From Sweltsa coloradensis (lineage: Eukaryota > Arthropoda > Insecta > Plecoptera > Chloroperlidae), in contig JAMZAV010001458.1 in NCBI GenBank assembly GCA_024449915.1, positions 84,672-148,671 on the forward strand: a stretch of 64,000 nucleotides of DNA, read 5' to 3'. The notes beneath the pieces were generated by a model. The model had not been told where the DNA came from, did not search any database, and saw only the letters and a list, made by a program, of their open reading frames with translations. Positions 1-11,957 of this stretch are shown here, in pieces (the first letter of the stretch is position 1; each line of letters opens with the position of its first letter). The position numbers and the translations under genes were made by a program.

Positions 1-948
1 CAAAACAGCCCGGTACCACAATGTCTCACACGTATAAAATGGTATTTACTCAAAGGGGAAAAAAGACCCAGTTTTCTCCATCAAAGTGGCCGCTATTTTG
101 AAAATGGTACTTCTGTTTCTGGGGCTTTTACGCAACACTTTCAATCGTTCTCCGCGACCCCTAAAACCGTAAAATGAACCCCACTGACGTGTTCAATGAA
201 CAAAAATAGTAGTTTTAATGGGTTTATCCGGTTTTTACACCTTGTTGGACGCCATCTTGGATTCTGGGCAAACGGGCCAAAATCCGAGGTGGTACCGGGC
301 AAATTCGGATTTATTGGGGTTTTTTACTTATAAATCAGTCCGGTACCCAAATGTCTCACATTTTGCCGCTAACATTGATTTCTAAGCATAAATTTGGATT
401 TCTCGACTGGTCTATACCCACCAGATTTGGAAGACATTGCAGCAAAATAAAGTAATATTATTATAAATTATTTCCCCTGTAAACTTATTTAGGATTAGCT
501 ACTTCATAGAATCATAGCATTACAACAATAGACTGTACGCTAGAAGACCTACTTATGCGGATGCCTTTTCAAAATAGTATTGTATACCGTACTTGACCGA
601 ACAAATAGGCATAAGGTAGGCACTATAAATTGATTTTATTATTTATATAAACTCATTATTTTAATTATTATTTAATCACTACTTAACTAGACTTAAATCT
701 GTTTAATTATTTATGTACCATGTAGACCTATATATACAACTCAACATAAATTTCCGTCCATCTTGACCATAATAGTAATTTATATAACATTTTCTGTATT
801 ATGCTCGCACACAAGTCTAGCTTAGGCGAGCTCTTCTTTACTATTTTATGCATACCATTTTAATTGTAATGATTATTTTAGTAAAGTAAATTATACTCCT
901 GTACTTAAAAGTTAAATGTATGTTTGTAGAGAAGAAAAATAAAATATA
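1..948. other. AT-rich sequence without recognised gene
   Basis: No coding exon or RNA gene is recognised. A short stretch beginning with CCGGTACC and containing ATGTCTCACA occurs near 9-30 and again near 340-360 as an imperfect direct repeat, suggesting old dispersed-repeat material. The remainder is AT-rich with stops in all frames. Confidence 0.5.
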
Positions 949-979
949 TTCTATTCTATTCTATTCTATTCTATTCTAT
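949..979 (+). repeat. (ATTCT)n microsatellite
   Basis: About six copies of the pentamer ATTCT follow an AATAAAATAT stretch. The arrangement resembles the simple-repeat tail of a retroposed sequence, but no body of an element is recognisable upstream. Confidence 0.9.
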
Positions 980-999
980 GACAGATATGAAATATAATA

Positions 1000-1330
1000 T
1001 CACCAGACCATAACAATTGGTGAAGATGAGTAGATTTTAAAAAGTAGATTAACAACATCAATACAACAATAACGTAGGATTGGACCTTGATACACTTGGA
1101 CAAAAATATTCCATAAATGTGGACAATGTGCACTAGGCGGACTCATGTTCATGATTATTTTGAGTACAGGCCATAAACCAATCATCTTTAAACACCTTCT
1201 ATCTTGATTGGTTTCATGCCATAAAGTTGAGTCATCCCTATCACTAGAATGGTGGTTTGCATAAAAGTGTTCAGCTATTTTGGAAGTTATTGCAGTGGTT
1301 TGGTAATACATCTCTCGTAACCACTGTTTG
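1000..1330. repeat. Left arm of a widely spaced inverted repeat
   Basis: Sequence at about 1016-1230 (a GATGAGTAGATTTTAAAAAG-type stretch, a GAGTACAGGCCAT block and CTTGATTGGTTTCATG) recurs in reverse complement at about 5190-5395. Similarity is clear but interrupted by small changes. The two arms bracket a cluster of other repeats, so they may be the ends of one large nested element or two old insertions in opposite orientation. No protein family is recognised in it. Confidence 0.55.
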
Positions 1331-1566
1331 TGGTAATCTGATACAAAGTAAATGTGAACCTATGACTTACACCAGTTTGAGTTAGTTTGAGTTGCTATTA
1401 TAAAGCAATCTCTTCTGTGGCACCGAAGTGAAACCCAACACCAATGACGTACATAAGCTTTGCGTAACAAAGCGCTAGCTAGACGCTCAGTCATATCCTT
1501 CCCACCGAGCACTAGCCTGGACACTAGAAGCCTCGTGAATAAAGAAAAATCACTTCACTGCAACAT

Positions 1567-2170
1567 CTAGGGCGACGGTCGTCGCCCGGCAGACAAACGC
1601 ATGCGACTGCTTAGGCAACACGAACTCCAGCCCTGTATACAGCTACTAGAGTTGGGGGGTTTTCAGCTATCTGCACACGCCGCCCCGAAAGAGTTACAAT
1701 CTTGAAACTCGGTATATGACCTGGTATGTGGTCCATGACATACCAAAAAAAAATCAACCCGATCCGACAACTCGTTCTGTGTTAAAAAAGGCTCTCAACA
1801 TCGTCAAATTCCTTTCGGCTGGCTGGTGGCTGGGTGGGTGGCTGGCTGGTGGCTGGCTGGCTAGGAGTTCTCCGCGGAGATTAATTTAGCCTACAGAGAA
1901 AACGGTAAATCTTAGAACTATGAAACTTGGACCACACTTAGATGTACTTCAGACGCAGTGACGTTTGCTTTTAAAACCAAAATCGGGTAACAGGGACTGG
2001 AGAAAATCCAAATTTGGGTGATAATTTAAAACGCGTAATTTCCAAGGCGTGGTAATGTGTACAAACTTGAAATTAAACATGCTATTAACCATTATAAATA
2101 TCTTGTGTCCAAAACACAAGGGGCTAAATTTGGGGATGACCATGGGCCCAAAAATGACAAAAAACATATC
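1567..2170 (+). repeat. Dispersed repeat family J, copy 1
   Basis: Starts with CTAGGGCGACGGTCGTCGCC and runs through a CCGCCCCGAAAGA block, a (GGCTGGCT)-rich stretch and blocks such as ACACTTAGATGTAC and CCAAAACACAAGGGGC. The same order of blocks occurs at 11958-12513, in reverse complement at 31868-32155, and in part at 2340-2600 and 50770-50960. No open frame is shared between copies, so this is a non-coding, non-autonomous repeat. Confidence 0.75.
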
Positions 2171-2339
2171 TGAACTTTAAGAAATGAATCATTCAAAGAA
2201 AACGCTACAACTGAGATGTTTCAAACGTGGAATACATTTTGTTATCTCTCATTCTTTATCACTTTTGAATATGGAAAGCAAAATTGGGTAACGGGTACCG
2301 GAGAAAATCAAAATTATCAAAAGTAGGTAATTCCGTACT

Positions 2340-2600
2340 CTTATGAATAATACGCTATACTGAGAAAACGGTTCATCTTAGAACTTTGAAACTTGGGCCA
2401 CACTCAGATGTACCTCATATAACCAAAACCGGGCAATTGGGACCGGGGAAAATCAAAATCAAAACGCGTAATTACTCAGGCGTAGTAATTTGTACAAGCT
2501 TGAAATTAAACATGCTCTTAACCATTATAAATATCTAGTGCTTAAAACACAAGGGGTATTTCTGGGGGGGCCGTGGGCCCAAAAATGTCAAAAAACAACT
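2340..2600 (+). repeat. Family J, partial second copy
   Basis: Repeats the later half of the neighbouring copy (AACTTTGAAACTTGGG, CCACACTCAGATGTACCTC, CACAAGGGG, CCCAAAAATG) directly after it. It looks like a partial tandem duplication or a second adjacent insertion. Confidence 0.7.
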
Positions 2601-2694
2601 TTGACCTTAACAAATTTAATCATTCAAAGTTCATCATTCACACCATGATAGCAAACGAACAACAAAAAGATGTAATATCCAACCAAATACAAAA

Positions 2695-2970
2695 ATTTGT
2701 AAAAAAAAACGGCAGCAAGCTCTTCTTCAAAAGTCTTCGGCTGTGAATGCTGTGAGATATAGAAGTTGAGCCAAGCTTTTTATTCTTTCTCCCTAGTTTC
2801 GCTTTGAAAATAAGTAAGATCATTTCGCTCGTCAACAGGCGAAATGATCTTACTTATTTTCAAAGCGAAACTAGGGAGAAAGAATAGAAAGCTTGGCTCA
2901 ACTTCTATCTCACAGCATTCACAGCCGAAGACTTTTGAAGGAGAGCTTGGCTGCCGTATTTTTTTTTTTA
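2695..2970. repeat. Fold-back element family G, copy 1
   Basis: A near-perfect palindrome of about 270 bp. The left arm (CGGCAGCAAGCTC ... CTTCGGCTGTGAATGCTGTG ... TTTCTCCCTAGTTTCGC ... GATCATTTCGC) returns in reverse complement on the right. Outer ends are A-runs on the left and T-runs on the right. Related copies lie at 29050-29530 and 51300-51770, and a fragment at 39150-39230. It has no coding capacity. Confidence 0.85.
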
Positions 2971-3010
2971 CAAATTTTTGTATTTGGTTGGATAGATAAT
3001 TCATCTAGTT

Positions 3011-3110
3011 GTCTAAACCAAAGTCCCCTAGATCTCCGCCAAGCTTCGCTGCCGCTGACAGGCCGCAAAACCTCCGCTAGGAGTAGATCTAGGGGACCTT
3101 GGTCTAAACT
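3011..3110. repeat. Short inverted repeat
   Basis: GTCTAAACCAAAGTCCCCTA on the left returns as TAGGGGACCTTGGTCTAAAC on the right, with about 50 bp between arms. It is probably a small MITE. A TA or other target duplication could not be settled by eye. Confidence 0.65.
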
Positions 3111-3231
3111 GACGCTTGTTAAGTGGCTGTGGAGTTGTGTTTGTTGTTGAGCGGATGGGCGAGCACCGCCGACTCTATGTAAATATCTTCAAATTTACGT
3201 TTATTTAGACGGCGGTTTTTTCCTATTAATG

Positions 3232-3857
3232 AAGGGGAATCCCTAGACCCAAATATGATTTCTTAAGAATGCAGTAAAGACGTCTGAAAAGTAAGTAGAA
3301 TGTAAGAGGGGCTTAATAAAAGAGCGGATTATTTTTTTGAAATTTTTTTGACGGGACATAACCTCAGAATCAACAATTGTATTCAAATTACTGGAATCAG
3401 TTGCTCAAGTTCAAAATTGAATTTTTAGCAGCGGTTTTTTGTATATTATTTCTACACTCCTTTATCTACAACCTAAATAAAAGGATTTTTGGATTTATAT
3501 GGTTTGTTGCGTTGCACAATTTTTTTCGCCTGCCGGTACAATTTCAAATTTTGTACCGTTTAACGCAAAAAATCGTGCAACGCCTGAAATCATATAAAAC
3601 CAATAATACTTATATTTAGGTTGTAGATAAAGGAGTGTAGAAATAATATACAAAAAACCGCTGCTAAAAATTCAATTTTGAACTTGAGCAATTGATTCCA
3701 GTAATTTTAATAAAATTGTTGATTCTGAGGTTATGTCCCGTCAAAAAAATTTCAAAAAAATTATCCACTCTTTTAAGCCCCTCTAACATTCTACTTACTT
3801 TTCAGACGTCTTAACTGCATTCTTTAGAAATCATATTTGGGTCTAGGGATTCCCCTT
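3232..3857. mobile_element. Fold-back MITE, 626 bp
   Basis: Termini AAGGGGAATCCCTAGACCC and its reverse complement begin two arms of about 280-300 bp each. They include GACGGGACATAACCTCAGAA versus TTCTGAGGTTATGTCCCGTC and the inner GCAGCGGTTTTTTGTATATT pair. Only a short centre near 3520-3580 is unpaired. The structure is a long-TIR non-autonomous DNA element. The superfamily is not assigned, because no clear target-site duplication was seen. Confidence 0.85.
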
Positions 3858-4211
3858 AAACTTCCACTCCCCACGGCCATACTGAGTGTCTAGCGCTAAG
3901 CTTATGTTATGTCATTGCCCAACCCAGTCAATTGAACACTGGCTTGGCGGCTCTTTACAGTGGGTGACTATCATGACTGGTGGGAAATAAGCTAGCCAGT
4001 GTTGGATTGAAAGGTTTAGTTTTGGTTAGGATGGCCAAAAAAAAATCACCCGAATGCCAGAGTTCAAAAAATAACATGTACGTATATATATTATATTTTA
4101 TTCAGTACAAATGTGGTACCTACCAAGGTCACTCAAATATAACGACGGCGGTCATAAGAACAATGTAGCCCAGAAACAAGTTCACACTTCCAAAAGAGCT
4201 GAACACATTTT

Positions 4212-5163
4212 TGGATAAGCGAAGCGAAGACTTCAATTTCACCGACCCCCCAAAAAATTTAGCTCGGGTGTTTTTTTTTTTTTTTTTTTTTTTTTTTGTT
4301 TTTCCGTCTGTTTGTTCGCTCTCTACCGGGAAAACGGCATATCCGATCTTGATGAAAATTTGAGAGGACCTTCGAAATCTCTGAACTTAGAGGTGTATTG
4401 TTTTTGGGCACAATCGAAGAAATATTTCTCATGAATATCGTACTTTTACGATTTTTTTTCGATTTTTAGTGCGATATTTTCGTGACATTTGGGCCAATTG
4501 TGACCAAACGGGTGGGGCTACAACGTTCATATTATACATGGACATTAAAGTTATGGTGATGTAGTACCTTATGAAACAAAAAGTTGAAAAAGTTAAACAG
4601 AATCTATAGAAATAAAGCTTTTAATATAAGTTTTTTACGGTTTAGTGCGATATTTTCGTGCCATTTGGGCCGATTCTTACCAAACGGGTGGGGCTACAAC
4701 GGTCATATTATACATGGACATTAAGGTTATGGTGATGTAGTACCTTATGAAACAAAAAGTTGAAAAAAAATAGCCAGAATCCATAGAAATAAAGCTTTTA
4801 ATATAAGTTTTTTACGGTTTAGTACGATATTTTCGTGCCATTTGGGCCGATTATGACCAAACGGGTGGGGCTACAACGTTCATATTAAACATGGACATTA
4901 AGGTTATGGTAATGTAGTACCTTTTGAAACAAAAAGTTGAAAAAGTTAGCCAGAATCCATAGAAATAAAGCTTTTAATATAAGTTTTTTACGGTAAATAT
5001 AATACCAAGTGACAAGAAACAATAGAAACTTGACAACAATCACCTACAATGCATAGGCAGCAAAGCAAAGCACTTGCAAAAGTAAAGATATCCCACGCAA
5101 ACCAAAAACTTAAAAAAAAGCTCATCCATCAACGCGGCGGGACTTTAGCGTTTTCCTAGTTTA
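4212..5163 (+). mobile_element. TIR element family D, copy 1, with internal tandem repeats
   Basis: Begins GGATAAGCGAAGCGAAGACT and ends with GCTCATCCATCAACGCGGCG ... TTTTCCTAG, the reverse complement of the terminus used by related elements (CTAGGAAAACGCTTAAGTCC ... GGATGAGC). After a T-run and an ACCGGGAAAACGG module come three direct repeats of about 180 bp (4440-4990), each with CCAAACGGGTGGGGCTACAA and AGAAATAAAGCTTTTAATAT. Copy 2 at 15827-16560 has two such repeats and 36955-37090 has one. Variation in internal copy number within one family is evident. Confidence 0.8.
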
Positions 5164-5395
5164 TGCAAACCAGCATGTTGGCGATGCGGATATAAACCTT
5201 ACTATATGTCATGAAACCAATCAAGATAGACAGATATTTAAAGCGATTGCTTCATGGCATGTACTCAAAATAATAATTAACATGAGTACTCCTAGTGCAC
5301 AGTTATGTCGTAGTTTATCTAGATCCAATCCCACGCAATGTTGTCGTGATGTTGTCAACTTTTTGAAATCTTCTCATCGTTATTAATAGGGAATT
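5164..5395. repeat. Right arm of the 1016/5390 inverted repeat
   Basis: Reverse complement of material at 1016-1230, including ATGAAACCAATCAAGATAG and ATGAGTACTCCTAGTGCAC. It directly abuts the end of the TIR element to its left. Confidence 0.55.
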
Positions 5396-5879
5396 TGCAT
5401 AACATTATTTTATGGATCTACTTGGTTAAGGCCACCTTCCTTTACACAAAAATATCTTATTTTCTTGATTTTGAGAATATTTTCATTTATAAAATAAGGG
5501 TGAAAGATTCCTAGATATTTTGGCGGGAAAAACGGGTCATACGTCACCAGCCTTCATGACACCAATCAACCAATCACGTAACTATATGTTATTCGCTTTC
5601 GGAGATTATCTTGGCTGTACAAGCCCATTTTGATATCTAGTTTGTTCTAATATGCTTAATATTTTGCTTATACATTTAGTTATGTTACAACGTTGTCTTT
5701 AACCGCATTTTAATTGATAGTAATAAGTAAAAACACAATGTTCATTATAAAACTTGGAAAAGGACATCAACTGTTGTTTATTGTTGGCCATTGTTGTAAG
5801 AACCAAAGACTTTGGTAAAAGGAGGGAATTTCGTTGTTTATCTAGACGGCTGTGTTCGTCATGAAGGCCGGTGTTTTGA
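5396..5879. other. Unassigned AT-rich stretch
   Basis: No recognisable coding exon, RNA gene or repeat family member was found here. Confidence 0.4.
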
Positions 5880-6010
5880 CATTAAATCAAAGCGACCAAG
5901 CCAACCCTGTTGGCCCCGACGCAATCGACGAGTGAGCGATAACCAACCCAAACCTGAGGAACAACATGACATGAATAAACATGACATGCAGGCAGGCAGG
6001 CAGGCAGACA
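5880..6010 (+). repeat. Repeat family A fragment with short GGCA run
   Basis: AAAGCGACCAAGCCAACCCT ... CGACGCAATCGACGAGTGAG is a dispersed block also present at 11680, 58040 and 63480. Five GGCA units follow at about 5990-6008. Confidence 0.75.
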
Positions 6011-8680
6011 AATTTAGAAAATGCAAAATCTCAACTAAGTTGAATGATTAAACTCCGTCGCTACGCTCCCTCATATCAAGGGGAACTAGCCTTGGTTTCA
6101 AATTTACATTTGACCGATTTAATTATTTTGAGTTCATTTAAATAATTTTCACAATTGAAAGATAAAAAAAATCGGCGGTTACTACAGGTGTACAAAGTTA
6201 AAGGGTTTTGAATTCTCGCGCCAACGCTGATGGGCCGTGACGTCTTCGTGGCTTGCGTAGTTCGCAGCATGCTCACCGTAGGCCGCTTCAATGGCCGCCT
6301 TGTCCCTCATATCTCGAATGGTGAGCCTGGCCTAAGTCGGCTACAAAAGACTTGTTAATTCCCTTATGGCAGCTTTTATAACGGGGCATGTCTTTAAATC
6401 TAGAAATCTAAACGATAACACGACTGATAGGAGCACGGAGAGCTTGAGTCTGCGCCCAACTGCGTAGACGTTGGTGGCGTCACACTACGTGTTGTCTTTT
6501 GGCGGGAAGCCAGATTCAAATTTCCCACGTTAAATTTTGACAATAATAATATGAACCCGAGATAAAAAACAACAAATTTTATTTAACTTTTTTTATGTAA
6601 TCATAGTCGAATTCTGGAATGAAGGCTCGTTCCCTATTGTCAATATATTGGTGAATGAATATTGGTATAGTAAATCACATTTCCGTCTTGTTAAACAAAT
6701 GATTTAATGGAGCCCAGTGTACATAGCTTATTTATAGTAAACGATATTTAAGAATTAACGTAATGGAATATGTAGGGGGATAGCATTGAACGGAAATGGC
6801 TAATGTATAATATTTGAATTGAGACTTGTAGAAGATTTCTAACATGAATCTCATTATAATTCAACGACGATTTCACAAAGCATTTCAATTGAACGTAATG
6901 AATGCGGTGTGAAATGGTCTCAAGGACGAACGACATTTTCATTCTTGTCAATAGTTTTGCCACAGTTCACATGTAAAGTTAGTCAGCGCTCACGCAATAA
7001 CTAAATGAATTCAGTTCTTGTAACTATTTACTAACTAAACCTCAACCTACTAACACAAATCACAATGCTTTGATATTAAAATAGTCAGACAAATATGCAA
7101 TGTATCAAATGCAGGAATATGCTGTTTTTCATTATTTGAATCTCATCTAAGATATGGAAAAGATTTTCGGGGAATAGCAACTCACATTAATAAAGTATTT
7201 ATAATTCAAAACGGATCAATTTTATTTATATTTTTATATATTGTCAATAAAAACATCCATCATCACCCAAAAAATACAAACGTACAGTTACACCCTTTCA
7301 ACACACGTCATAAGAAGACCTTCATCTCAACTCATGCTGTAAAAAATAGGGCAGACAAACTCAGATTATTTAAATTAAAAACTATACAACCATCTTTCTC
7401 GAGTTATGAAATATATTTCAAGCTACAATATATTATTCATATCGGAACTTACGCAATTCCTATTACAAAAAGCTTCCTATAGCATTCAAGAATTCTTCAG
7501 TAAAATCTGATCGATTACTTATTATAAAATTAGTTTCAGTCTAGACTAGTATTTTACTATTCTTAACACGTTTATTCTACTCTTCTTACATTTAATACTT
7601 CATTACTAAATAAAACAACATTGTGATGGCTATCGTATAATTTCACGGCTTTCATAGCATTGGTTATTTTTTGTTTATTTGAAATTCTGTAAAATGTTAC
7701 TTTAATACTAGTACGAATGGAGTCATATACACATCCATATATTTATTTTTAGGGTTCTTACAGCATAAGAAATGTTTTCTTGAGGTAGCATTAGTATTTA
7801 TGGACTACACGGCAAAAACTGTTCTAAATAATATTAAACATTATAATCAAAACTGGAACTGTATACTTATTATGTGTCATAAATAAGTACCGTTACTGAT
7901 AATAACTTGTTGGACATGAGAAACTTCAGTGTACCTTGGAGAGCGACTAGGCAAAGGGGTATGTATGTTTTACCAAAATGCCGTATCGATGTTTTTTGAT
8001 CCACTTGCCTGAATCGTGTTCAGGAAGTTTACAATGTTCAAATGTTCTTTATTATAGCCATATTGTAACCTTTTGGTCTGATATAAGACAATTTCAAAGA
8101 TATTTAAATATTAATTTGTTCCCGCCTTTTAAATTGTATAATTGTTTTGAATAATTAATTGCCTTTAAATAATAACATTAACGATTTCTTTTAAAAAAAA
8201 TGTATAATTAATATTGTCAAACTTCTACGTGAATTTGTATTTCAAACTGCGCGCCAATGCACCGCCATGCGGATGATATGACACCGCCAACCAAACATTT
8301 AAGTGCAACAGTTGGTTGTGCTTGGTGCGCATTGCCAACTCTGTGGACACAAAAACATTATTTCTGATGTGCAGAATATTATTCTCTGGTAATTTTCCAT
8401 AAGCTGACACGCGCCGCGGGTGCAAATGCACTCAACAACATACGTCATCACATACGCCGTAAAATTGTGACTTGCAAATTTTTCAACCAATAGGAGATCA
8501 GGAAGGATATTTCTAGAACAGAGATCGCAAGCTTTGGAAAAACACTTCTTCACTTCGATCTTGGAACAGCTAGCGCACGTTTGTGTGAGGGAGGAGCTGG
8601 AGATTTTCCTTTGTCCTCGGGGGAGGACGCACCTACCTGGGTGTTCGGTCTACTTGCAGCCTACTTTTGGATCTGGAATT
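6011..8680. other. Unassigned AT-rich region
   Basis: I see no splice-bounded open frame with protein-family character and no strong repeat in this stretch. It is probably intergenic or intronic sequence with decayed repeats. Confidence 0.4.
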
Positions 8681-8689
8681 GGGGTTTTC

Positions 8690-8880
8690 CAACTACGAGA
8701 GGCCTAGCCTAGGCCAACAATCTACTGGTGTCATCTGATTCCACTAGGCCTACATAGGGCCTACTTCGCCAGAACGTCGGGCAGCCGTTTGCACCTGAAT
8801 ACTAGCCTACCCAGAGCCTACCTTTAGGCCTATCCAGGGCTACGTGTGGACTACAGACGAGTCTACTTCTTGGCCTAACT
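8690..8880 (+). repeat. AGGCCTA-rich block
   Basis: The words GGCCTA/TAGGCC and GCCTAC recur many times in under 200 bp (for example GAGGCCTAGCCTAGGCC and CACTAGGCCTACATAGGGCC). The same palindromic word TAGGCCTA is scattered through 20290-21450. No longer unit length is regular, so this is motif enrichment rather than a clean tandem array. Confidence 0.6.
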
Positions 8881-9101
8881 AGGGGCAACTACATTGGAAA
8901 GCGTGATCACGTAACGTAACAGTGCACTTATATTATTTTCACGACATAATTTGCATAAGAAACGAAAATCCAAGCATAGGCTATCATTGGTACCAAAAAC
9001 ATTGACTTTTAACAAAAGACTAGAATTGCTGAAATTCTTCAGAAAACGTATTGAGAAGTAGTAACCAATAACCAATATCATTATTATAAAAGGCATTTTG
9101 A

Positions 9102-9145
9102 CATTTGTGTAATTTTGTGTAATTTTTGTGTAATTTGTGTAATTT
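9102..9145 (+). repeat. Short TGTGTAATTT tandem
   Basis: Four imperfect copies of TGTGTAATTT with variable T-run lengths. Confidence 0.75.
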
Positions 9146-9779
9146 ATCTTGATTTTTGTGTTGAAAGCGGGACATAATAATTGCCATAATGTTCTGAAAT
9201 TGCATCTGGGACTAAACACTGTCCTCATTAAAGTCACTCAGACTTGCTGATCATAAAAATTTGTAGTTATAATATTTTAGAACCTTGGCTCCTGTTGGCA
9301 CATCCATTATAATATTTCCTTGTTTTATCTTCATTTAAATTTAAAAATCAAAAGATAAGAGTTCTCGTGTCTCTATAACCGAGTGGCGCCCAGCATAAAA
9401 CCCAGCCTGACTGAAGGAAGATCAGGTAAATGTGTTAATTAATTTAAATATTTTGTTTTTGTCATTGTTGTGTTTTTATTTGTTGTGTGGAGAGGGTGAT
9501 TTTAGTTACAATATAATACATGGTAACATAATATTAAAATAAACTGCGTTTTGTAGCGTAGGTATATAAAACCATGCATATTGGGCAAAACTACACATAT
9601 TAAATTCTAAATGCTACATAGAATACATATGCATACTATGCTATAATAATACTATACTATATACTATTATATAATAATGAATCCTATACATATAGAATAC
9701 TACGCCTAATATTGGAAAATAAAAATAAAAATATTAAATTTCACATTTATGTACTTAAGTCATAAAATGCTTTTCTTAC

Positions 9780-9975
9780 TTCTTTATACTGGTAAATATT
9801 ACAAAAACTAAATGATCTAGCTCCATCTGAACTAGATCCACTTAATGTGTCTTTGGCGTCTTCAACCTTGTGAGCAAATTTTAATTTTAATTTTAAATTT
9901 AAGGTTGACTGTGACAGTATCACTGTCGTGTTTCTTTTTGTTTTAGATGTGTGGACAATGTTCCTGTGTATATAT
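9780..9975 (-). CDS. Possible internal exon, unidentified gene
   Basis: On the minus strand a T-rich tract and TTTGCAG precede an open stretch of 65 codons that ends at GAA followed by GTAAGA, a good donor. The peptide includes KVEDAKDTLSGSSSDGARSF, which reads like protein rather than noise, but I recognise no family. It lies about 200 bp downstream of the signal-peptide exon at 10184-10259. The phases do not join directly: that exon ends with one base of a codon and this one needs two bases before it. Either another exon intervenes or the two are unrelated. Confidence 0.3.
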
Positions 9976-9999
9976 CTGCAAATAAAAAATAATAAAAAA

Positions 10000-10125
10000 T
10001 AAATAAAAATGAAAATATATAAATAAATAAATAATTTATTAATGAATAAATAAATAGACAAATAAATAAAGAAATGAAAAATAAATAAATAAATAAATAA
10101 TTAAATAATAATAAAAAAAATGTAC
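10000..10125 (+). repeat. AAAT-rich low-complexity tract
   Basis: A run of AAATAAAT-type words with single substitutions. It is simple sequence only. Confidence 0.8.
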
Positions 10126-10183
10126 TGGTTTAAATAATATTTTACGTATAATATAAATCTAAAAGCGTTTCATCTTTCCTTAC

Positions 10184-10259
10184 CTTCATTGTAATCCGCA
10201 CGTCCTAGGGAGAGGACGTAGAGATACCAGACGACCAGGACGCAGCTCGAGGCCTTCAT
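10184..10259 (-). CDS. First coding exon with signal peptide, unidentified secreted/membrane protein
   Basis: On the minus strand an ATG opens MKASSCVLVVWYLYVLSLGR followed by ADYNE, and the exon ends at GAA G just before the consensus donor GTAAGG. The peptide is a textbook signal sequence: a basic residue after Met, a hydrophobic core of roughly 14 residues and a Gly-Arg-Ala cleavage-like end. Twenty-five codons plus one base are coding. The upstream context GCGTC before ATG gives no stop-free extension that I could support. The rest of the gene should lie to the left on the same strand but could not be followed with confidence. The product would enter the secretory pathway; its function is unknown. 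Confidence 0.6.
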
Positions 10260-10329
10260 GACGCTTGCCTCACTCACAGCAACACACTGACCGAATGAAA
10301 CGAATGTAACCTAATGGCAGTTAAATGCA

Positions 10330-11260
10330 AATACTCATATTGTTACTCAGAAAATCATTCACAAGTCGAAAAATATATCGATTAACAAAACCTTGGATTG
10401 TGTTGAATTACCATTTCGTCCTTGTACACAAGTGTTTGGCGAGTCGGGGACCTTTGAACGAGTCAAGGTCACTGGTATTTATGTGGGACAAAATATATTT
10501 TACTTTCGTTGATACATGGAGTTTGTCTTGGTGCTGATGACCTTGGCCCTTGTTGACTTAAAGGAATAAATTTGTCATTTCCGAAATTAATGTTCATACC
10601 TAAGACTTTCAACGCCAAAGTGTACAATATAAAATATATAGGATGTAAATTAAACGTCGGCTCACTGGGGGCCTCTCCCAATGCAGTTCAGGAAATCCTT
10701 AACTCATTCAGGCCACGCATCCATTGTAGGCTAATGGACATACCAATTTTGAAAAAAAAAAAAAATGAATTACAGTTTTTTCAATTTGACAAAAAAAAAT
10801 TGGGATGAATGAATCATGTACTATAGTATTGCTGGTATTTGAGATATAGAAAATCCAAAATATGCAAAAAATTACAAAAAAATCTAGTTTAAGAAATGCA
10901 CTTATAATATACATTTGAACATAAAATGTTTTGCTTTTTTTTCTAAATCCAAAATTTACCAATATTACTTATTTTGTATTTGTATTTTTTCATATTTGGT
11001 CCTATGTGAGTGTTAAACTATCATAAAATAATTATTAATTATACATTTTGTGGAATTAAATGGTCTGAATGAGTATAATTCCGCACCCCTGTACCCCGCA
11101 ACCACCACTGACCAACTGGCCAACAAATAGACTTCTACTCTAAAATAATCAACCAATTATTTCTCCATTTCTCTGCAGGCGGAGGAGGGTCTCACTTATG
11201 GTGGGTCCCGGTCTATGTATTGGTGGATGTCTTACGGCCGGATGCACAACAGTCACTTAC
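10330..11260. other. Unassigned sequence
   Basis: AT-rich, with poly-A and poly-T runs around 10750-10960. No exon or repeat family is recognised. Confidence 0.4.
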
Positions 11261-11263
11261 TAA

Positions 11264-11419
11264 GGCCCGGTATTTCAATGTCCAGTTAAAGTGGCAAGTA
11301 AATTTAACTGACACATAACTTGTTTTCACTATGGCAACCACCAATCAGAAGCCTTGTAAATATTTACTGAGAGGACTAACTGGCAGATAAATTTTAACTA
11401 GACATTGAAATTCTGGACC
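11264..11419. mobile_element. Short MITE family L, copy 1
   Basis: About 156 bp from GGCCCGGTATTTCAATGTC to GACATTGAAATTCTGGACC. The ends are imperfect inverted repeats of about 26 bp. Another copy at 54311-54467 differs by a single inserted T. Such near-identity over 43 kb means recent movement or copying. No coding capacity is present. Confidence 0.85.
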
Positions 11420-11679
11420 TAAGTGCTAACATTCGTACAAAGCCACTGTCATATTAATGTTCTGCACAATCAACTGCACATGCGCGCTCCGTTGCAAAGC
11501 ATGATGGGAGAAAATCAATTTACATGCTAAATGTCATATGCTAGGGATTGTGGTGGACTGCACTGACTTGTGTTGAAACGCAGTACTCCACACACCTGAG
11601 CAAATAAATAAATACATACATTCGTATTTAGAGTCTACGCACTCGGGCAAATAACTGATTTTCAGTGGGGGCCTAAGCG

Positions 11680-11880
11680 ACCAAGCCAACCCTGTGGACC
11701 GTGATGCAATCGACGAGTTAGCGATAACAAAACAAAGGTCGATACTTTTTTATGGAAAATAAAGCAATCAGTGATTTGGACTTTGCGAACACCTGCGGAT
11801 CAACGCCAGAATCATCAAAGCCGATTCAGAACAATTTTGAATTTATTATGTGCCTCGTTGTTTTGACATAACCAAAGACA
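11680..11880 (+). repeat. Repeat family A, copy 2
   Basis: Shares the block order GACCAAGCCAACCCTG, CGACGAGT, GATAAC, GATCGATA, AAAGCAATCAGTG, AACACC(T/C)GCGGATCAACGCC with 58020-58200 and 63470-63640. The end matches, in inverted form, the arm at 61800-61930. Confidence 0.75.
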
Positions 11881-11957
11881 AATATGCATGTTTTTTAAAA
11901 TATTATAATTTTTTGGACAATTTTAGGCATTTTGAATTTTGAATGTTATCAATTAGA

